39,089 nucleotides of DNA from JBDSKH01 sp035556655. Lineage in GTDB: Bacteria; Actinomycetota; Actinomycetes; Actinomycetales; Microbacteriaceae. Positions 36,448 through 39,089 of the stretch are shown here, one piece after another. Under the pieces are notes generated by a model. That model was not told the DNA's origin. It saw nothing but the letters and a program-made list of their open reading frames with translations, and searched no databases. Location: contig DATMFW010000037.1 of the NCBI GenBank assembly GCA_035556655.1, positions 1 through 39,089 of the forward strand. The letters run 5' to 3'. The position numbers and the translations under genes were made by a program. Positions within the stretch are counted from its first letter, which is position 1. The number at the start of each line of letters is the position of its first letter.

Positions 36448-38933
36448 GCGCGGCGCCCGCGCAGCCGAATGGCGGCTGCCGCGACGCCGATGACCGCCAG
36501 CAGCCCCGCCACCGCGAGCCAGATCCAGCCGGGTGCGATCCCGGCAGGCTCGTCGCTCGCGGTCGCCGCCTGAACCGCGCTCGCTCCCGTCGCCGTGCAG
36601 TCCCCGGCGGGGATGGTCAGCGCGAGTGGGTCCAGCTGCTCGCCGGCGGCGTAGGTGCCGAACACGTGGGCGCCCTCCGGCGTCAGGACCGCGGGGATCC
36701 CGGCGAACTCGATCACCCCGTCGCCGTCGGCGCGCTCGGCCGCCGCCAGGTCGAGTTCTGCGAACGGCACGGCGACGCGTACCAGGTCCCGGCCGTCCTG
36801 CGTGGTTCCCGTCACATCGAGCAGCAGGGTCGCCGAGTCGTCGTCGACCTCGATCGCGGGGTCGGCGATCGTGGTCGCGAGGGCGCCGTGGTGACCGGTG
36901 AACCGCACCGCGCCGTCGAACGCGATGAGCATCCGGTCGTCCTCGTCGCCGCGGCCTCCGGTACCGGAGACCCAGCTGAACTCGGGCGTCTCGTACCCGG
37001 CATCGCCGGTCGTCGTCCACTCGCCGTTCGCGATCGCGCTGTCGAGGTACGACCGGAACGAGTCCTTGAACCCCCAGCGCAGGCTCGCGGATTCGACCGT
37101 GCAGCCGAGCTCGGCCCGCGGCGAGATCACGATCGGCACCCCGGCGTCGATCGAGCCCTGGAACGTCAGCGTGTGCTCGCCGGTCAGCCCGACGGGCAGG
37201 CGACCCGTCCAGCGCACGGTGCCGTCCGCATCCGCCCGCGCGTCGTTGTCGAGCACGACCGGGTCGGAGTAGACCACGACCAGGATCCCGGTCTCGTTCG
37301 GGGTGAATCCGGTGGCGGTCGCGGTGACCGATCCGCCTTCGGAGACCTCCGGGGCCGAGACGACGATGCCCTCGCTCGACGGCGCGGCGGATGCGGCGGT
37401 GCGCGACCCGCCCGTGTCGCCGTCGCCCGCCCCGGCGACGCCGACCGTCAGCGGGGCCCACCGGTCGAGGGACCTGTCGACGGCCGAGAGCTGATGCGCG
37501 GCGAAGGTCGCGACGCCGTACGAGGTCCCGGCGGTGAGGGCTCCGGCCGGGATGGTGAGCCGCGTGGTGAAGGCACCGCCGCTGAGGGCGCCCGGCTGAA
37601 CCCAGCCGCTGACCACCCAGCCGCCGTCCGACGGGGCGCGTCCTGGCTGCCAGTGCGACGAGGCGCCGACCGAGACGTAGACGCCGTTCGCGGCGCCGGC
37701 GCCGAGGTAGCCGGTTCCGCGGATCACGATGGTGGTGGTGACCGACGGGTCGATGGCCGACGGGCTCACCGACAGCGACGGCTTCGCGGTGCCGGGGCCG
37801 GGGCCTGAGGGATTCCCCGGATTCCCGGGTCCGCCCGGGGTGCCGGTCCCGTCCGGAGCGGCGAAGGTGACCGGCACGAACTGGTCGTACACGTTCGGGT
37901 CGGCCACGTTGCCGGCGTTGAACACGTGATACAGCCGAACGAAGATCCCGCACTGCTCGGCGCTGCCGGTCGGGGTGGCGGTCAGGCACTCGTGTGCGCC
38001 GAAGGCGTCGGCGACGGTCATGGTGCGGGTGAAGGTCCAGGTTCCCTCCGTGTCGACGTCGCCGACGACGGTGGTGCCGTAGATGGTCGGCGCCGAGGAC
38101 AGCGACTGCTGTTTCGTCCCGTCGCACTGAGCCCCGGTGGCGCGGGAGGTGCCCGGGTCGACGCAGAACATGAGGTAGACGCCGGTGGTCAGCGCGCTGC
38201 CGGTCGAGGGTCCCGCGGTGGCGGTGATCGTGGCCGGCAGCGTCGCCGACACGGCCACGGTGTCGCCGTCGGCGACCCCGGTGACCGGGGTGACCGTGAT
38301 GCCGTACGTCGGAACCGGAGCGGGCGCGGCGAAGGTCACAGGGAGGAAGGTGTCGTAGACGTTCGGGTTCGCCACGTTGCCGGCGGTGAAGACGTGGTAG
38401 AGGCGCAGGAAGATGCCGCACTGCTCGGAACCCGGTGCGGCCGCGGCGTCGCGGCACTCGTGCGTTCCGAAGGCGTCGTCGAGGGGCATGGTGCGGCTGA
38501 ACGTCCAGGCGCCGTCGACCACCGACCCGACGACGGTGGTGCCGTAGATGGTCGGCGCCGAGGACAGCGACTGCTGTTTCGACCCGTCGCACTGTGCGCC
38601 GCTCGCGCGAGCGCCCTGCGGATCGACGCAGTACATGAGGTACACCCCGGTGGTGAGCTCCGATCCGGCCGAGGCTCCGGCGGTGGCCGTGATCGTCGCG
38701 GGCAGGGTGACGGTGACCGTCACGCTGTCGCCGTCGGCGAGCCCGGATGCGGGGGTCACCACGAACGAGGGCGTCACCGCTGCCGCGGCGGCCGTCACGC
38801 GCGCCGCGGCGGCCGGAGCATCAGGTGCCGGATCATCCTCGGCGTAGGCCGGGGTCGCGCTGAACAGCAGCGCGGCGGTGAGCGGGATGGCGAGCCAGGG
38901 CGCGCGGGAGCGCGCACGGAGGGGTGCGGTCAC
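36444..38933 (-). CDS. HtaA-domain haem-binding surface protein
   Basis: An 829-aa exported protein. A signal peptide (TAPLRARSRAPWLAIPLTAA, ending ATPAYA) is followed by two copies of a 155-residue module starting at about 55 and 210 (GLADGDSVTVTVTLP, YLMYCVDP, QQSLSSAPTIYG, CGIFLRLYHVF). A Gly/Pro linker and two further Ig-like domains follow. An HtaA domain (about 605-760; LRWGFKDSFRSYL, EFSWVSGTGG, VRFTGHHGAL) comes next, then a membrane helix and RLRGRRA. HtaA domains bind haem or haemoglobin in corynebacterial iron uptake. GTG 38933 has GGAGAG 4 nt before it. An iron box upstream fits iron-starvation control. Confidence 0.88.
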   Translation of the reverse strand: MTAPLRARSRAPWLAIPLTAALLFSATPAYAEDDPAPDAPAAAARVTAAAAAVTPSFVVTPASGLADGDSVTVTVTLPATITATAGASAGSELTTGVYLMYCVDPQGARASGAQCDGSKQQSLSSAPTIYGTTVVGSVVDGAWTFSRTMPLDDAFGTHECRDAAAAPGSEQCGIFLRLYHVFTAGNVANPNVYDTFLPVTFAAPAPVPTYGITVTPVTGVADGDTVAVSATLPATITATAGPSTGSALTTGVYLMFCVDPGTSRATGAQCDGTKQQSLSSAPTIYGTTVVGDVDTEGTWTFTRTMTVADAFGAHECLTATPTGSAEQCGIFVRLYHVFNAGNVADPNVYDQFVPVTFAAPDGTGTPGGPGNPGNPSGPGPGTAKPSLSVSPSAIDPSVTTTIVIRGTGYLGAGAANGVYVSVGASSHWQPGRAPSDGGWVVSGWVQPGALSGGAFTTRLTIPAGALTAGTSYGVATFAAHQLSAVDRSLDRWAPLTVGVAGAGDGDTGGSRTAASAAPSSEGIVVSAPEVSEGGSVTATATGFTPNETGILVVVYSDPVVLDNDARADADGTVRWTGRLPVGLTGEHTLTFQGSIDAGVPIVISPRAELGCTVESASLRWGFKDSFRSYLDSAIANGEWTTTGDAGYETPEFSWVSGTGGRGDEDDRMLIAFDGAVRFTGHHGALATTIADPAIEVDDDSATLLLDVTGTTQDGRDLVRVAVPFAELDLAAAERADGDGVIEFAGIPAVLTPEGAHVFGTYAAGEQLDPLALTIPAGDCTATGASAVQAATASDEPAGIAPGWIWLAVAGLLAVIGVAAAAIRLRGRRA
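38062..38116. repeat. 55-bp exact direct repeat, copy 1
   Basis: Identical to 38527-38581, 465 bp away, which is exactly 155 codons. It encodes the KQQSLSSAPTIYGTTVVG stretch of the repeated module and marks a recent duplication or conversion between the two modules. Confidence 0.9.
38527..38581. repeat. 55-bp exact direct repeat, copy 2
   Basis: Second copy of the 55-bp stretch at 38062-38116 within the duplicated N-terminal modules of the HtaA-domain protein. Confidence 0.9.
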
Positions 38934-38977
38934 GGATCTCTCCAACGAAGGGGTACTCGACGACGAGCGCGCCGATT

Positions 38978-38994
38978 AAGGTTAGCCTAACCTA
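38978..38994. promoter_or_regulatory. DtxR/IdeR iron box
   Basis: AGGTTAG-C-CTAACCT at 38979-38993 is a perfect palindrome around one base and matches the core of the DtxR/IdeR consensus. It lies 45 bp before the HtaA gene start, so iron-loaded DtxR should repress that gene. It is also 37 bp from cysS, whose promoter could be touched. Confidence 0.9.
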
Positions 38995-39018
38995 CGTAAA
39001 CCGATCGGGGTACCTCCG

Positions 39019-39030
39019 TAGACTTCTCGG
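39019..39030 (+). promoter_or_regulatory. Leaderless-type -10 of cysS
   Basis: TAGACT at 39019-39024 is 6 nt before GTG 39031, with no ribosome binding site. Confidence 0.5.
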
Positions 39031-39089
39031 GTGAACGTCCGCCTCTACGACACCCGCACCCAGGTGCTGCGCGACTTCGAGCCGCTGCA
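39031..39089 (+). CDS. cysS: Cysteinyl-tRNA synthetase, first 19 codons
   Basis: The window ends inside this gene. GTG 39031 opens MNVRLYDTRTQVLRDFEPL, which fits the start of CysS (the RLYDT...DFEPL pattern). CysS follows ispDF in many actinobacteria, which supports the call despite the short stretch. The enzyme charges tRNA-Cys. Confidence 0.8.
   Translation, partial: MNVRLYDTRTQVLRDFEPL

Noticed and set aside
35038..38592. Minus-strand frame of 1184 codons across carD, ispDF and the HtaA gene
   Set aside because: Crosses three well-supported genes, is Arg/His-rich throughout and lacks any domain.

Overview
The window is about 39 kb of chromosome from a high-GC actinobacterium, most likely a member of the Microbacteriaceae. 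The evidence is GC-rich codon use, GTG/TTG starts, many leaderless-type promoters, an orphan GlnR regulator, a Nudix-phosphatase MutT1 next to Ppk, the CarD / fused IspDF / CysS gene order, and a palindromic repeat of a type I recall as common in this family.

Positions 1 to about 5236 look like one end of a genomic island inserted at the 3' end of a tRNA-Lys gene. It carries a VapBC toxin-antitoxin pair, a 310-bp gene-free stretch packed with inverted repeats, an ImmA/IrrE-like protein that has lost its HEXXH zinc site and overlaps a PIN-domain gene, a two-helix membrane protein of unknown role, and a tyrosine integrase facing the tRNA. Rare ATA codons in these genes contrast with the chromosome to the right. 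The other end of the island is outside the window.

Positions 5236 to 15257 are chromosomal backbone: tRNA-Lys, a DUF11 surface protein, a conserved actinobacterial protein, and the phosphate block pstSCAB, mutT1 and ppk, all read leftwards. A triple 11-bp PHO box lies upstream of pstS. The regulators of this block, phoU and a SenX3-RegX3 pair, sit at 31.5-34.1 kb, so uptake, polyphosphate storage and control of phosphate are all within the window.

Positions 15282 to 22823 hold a divergent set of seven genes of mostly unknown function between ppk and glnR: two leftward (522 and 414 aa) and five rightward (403 aa, a 226-aa coiled-coil protein, a 440-aa protein with four membrane helices, a 57-aa cysteine-rich zinc-ribbon-like protein, and an OmpA-like lipoprotein). 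Tight overlaps in the rightward set suggest a co-expressed envelope complex. This is the best candidate here for an undescribed system.

Positions 22825 to 39089 return to backbone genes: glnR, two tiny membrane proteins, nitrobindin, YgfZ, a methyltransferase head-to-head with phosphoglycerate mutase, two membrane proteins, a large LuxR-type ATPase regulator divergent from a DUF4242 gene with paired operator-like repeats, phoU/senX3/regX3, a lipoprotein, carD, ispDF, an HtaA-domain haem-binding surface protein behind a DtxR-type iron box, and the first codons of cysS.
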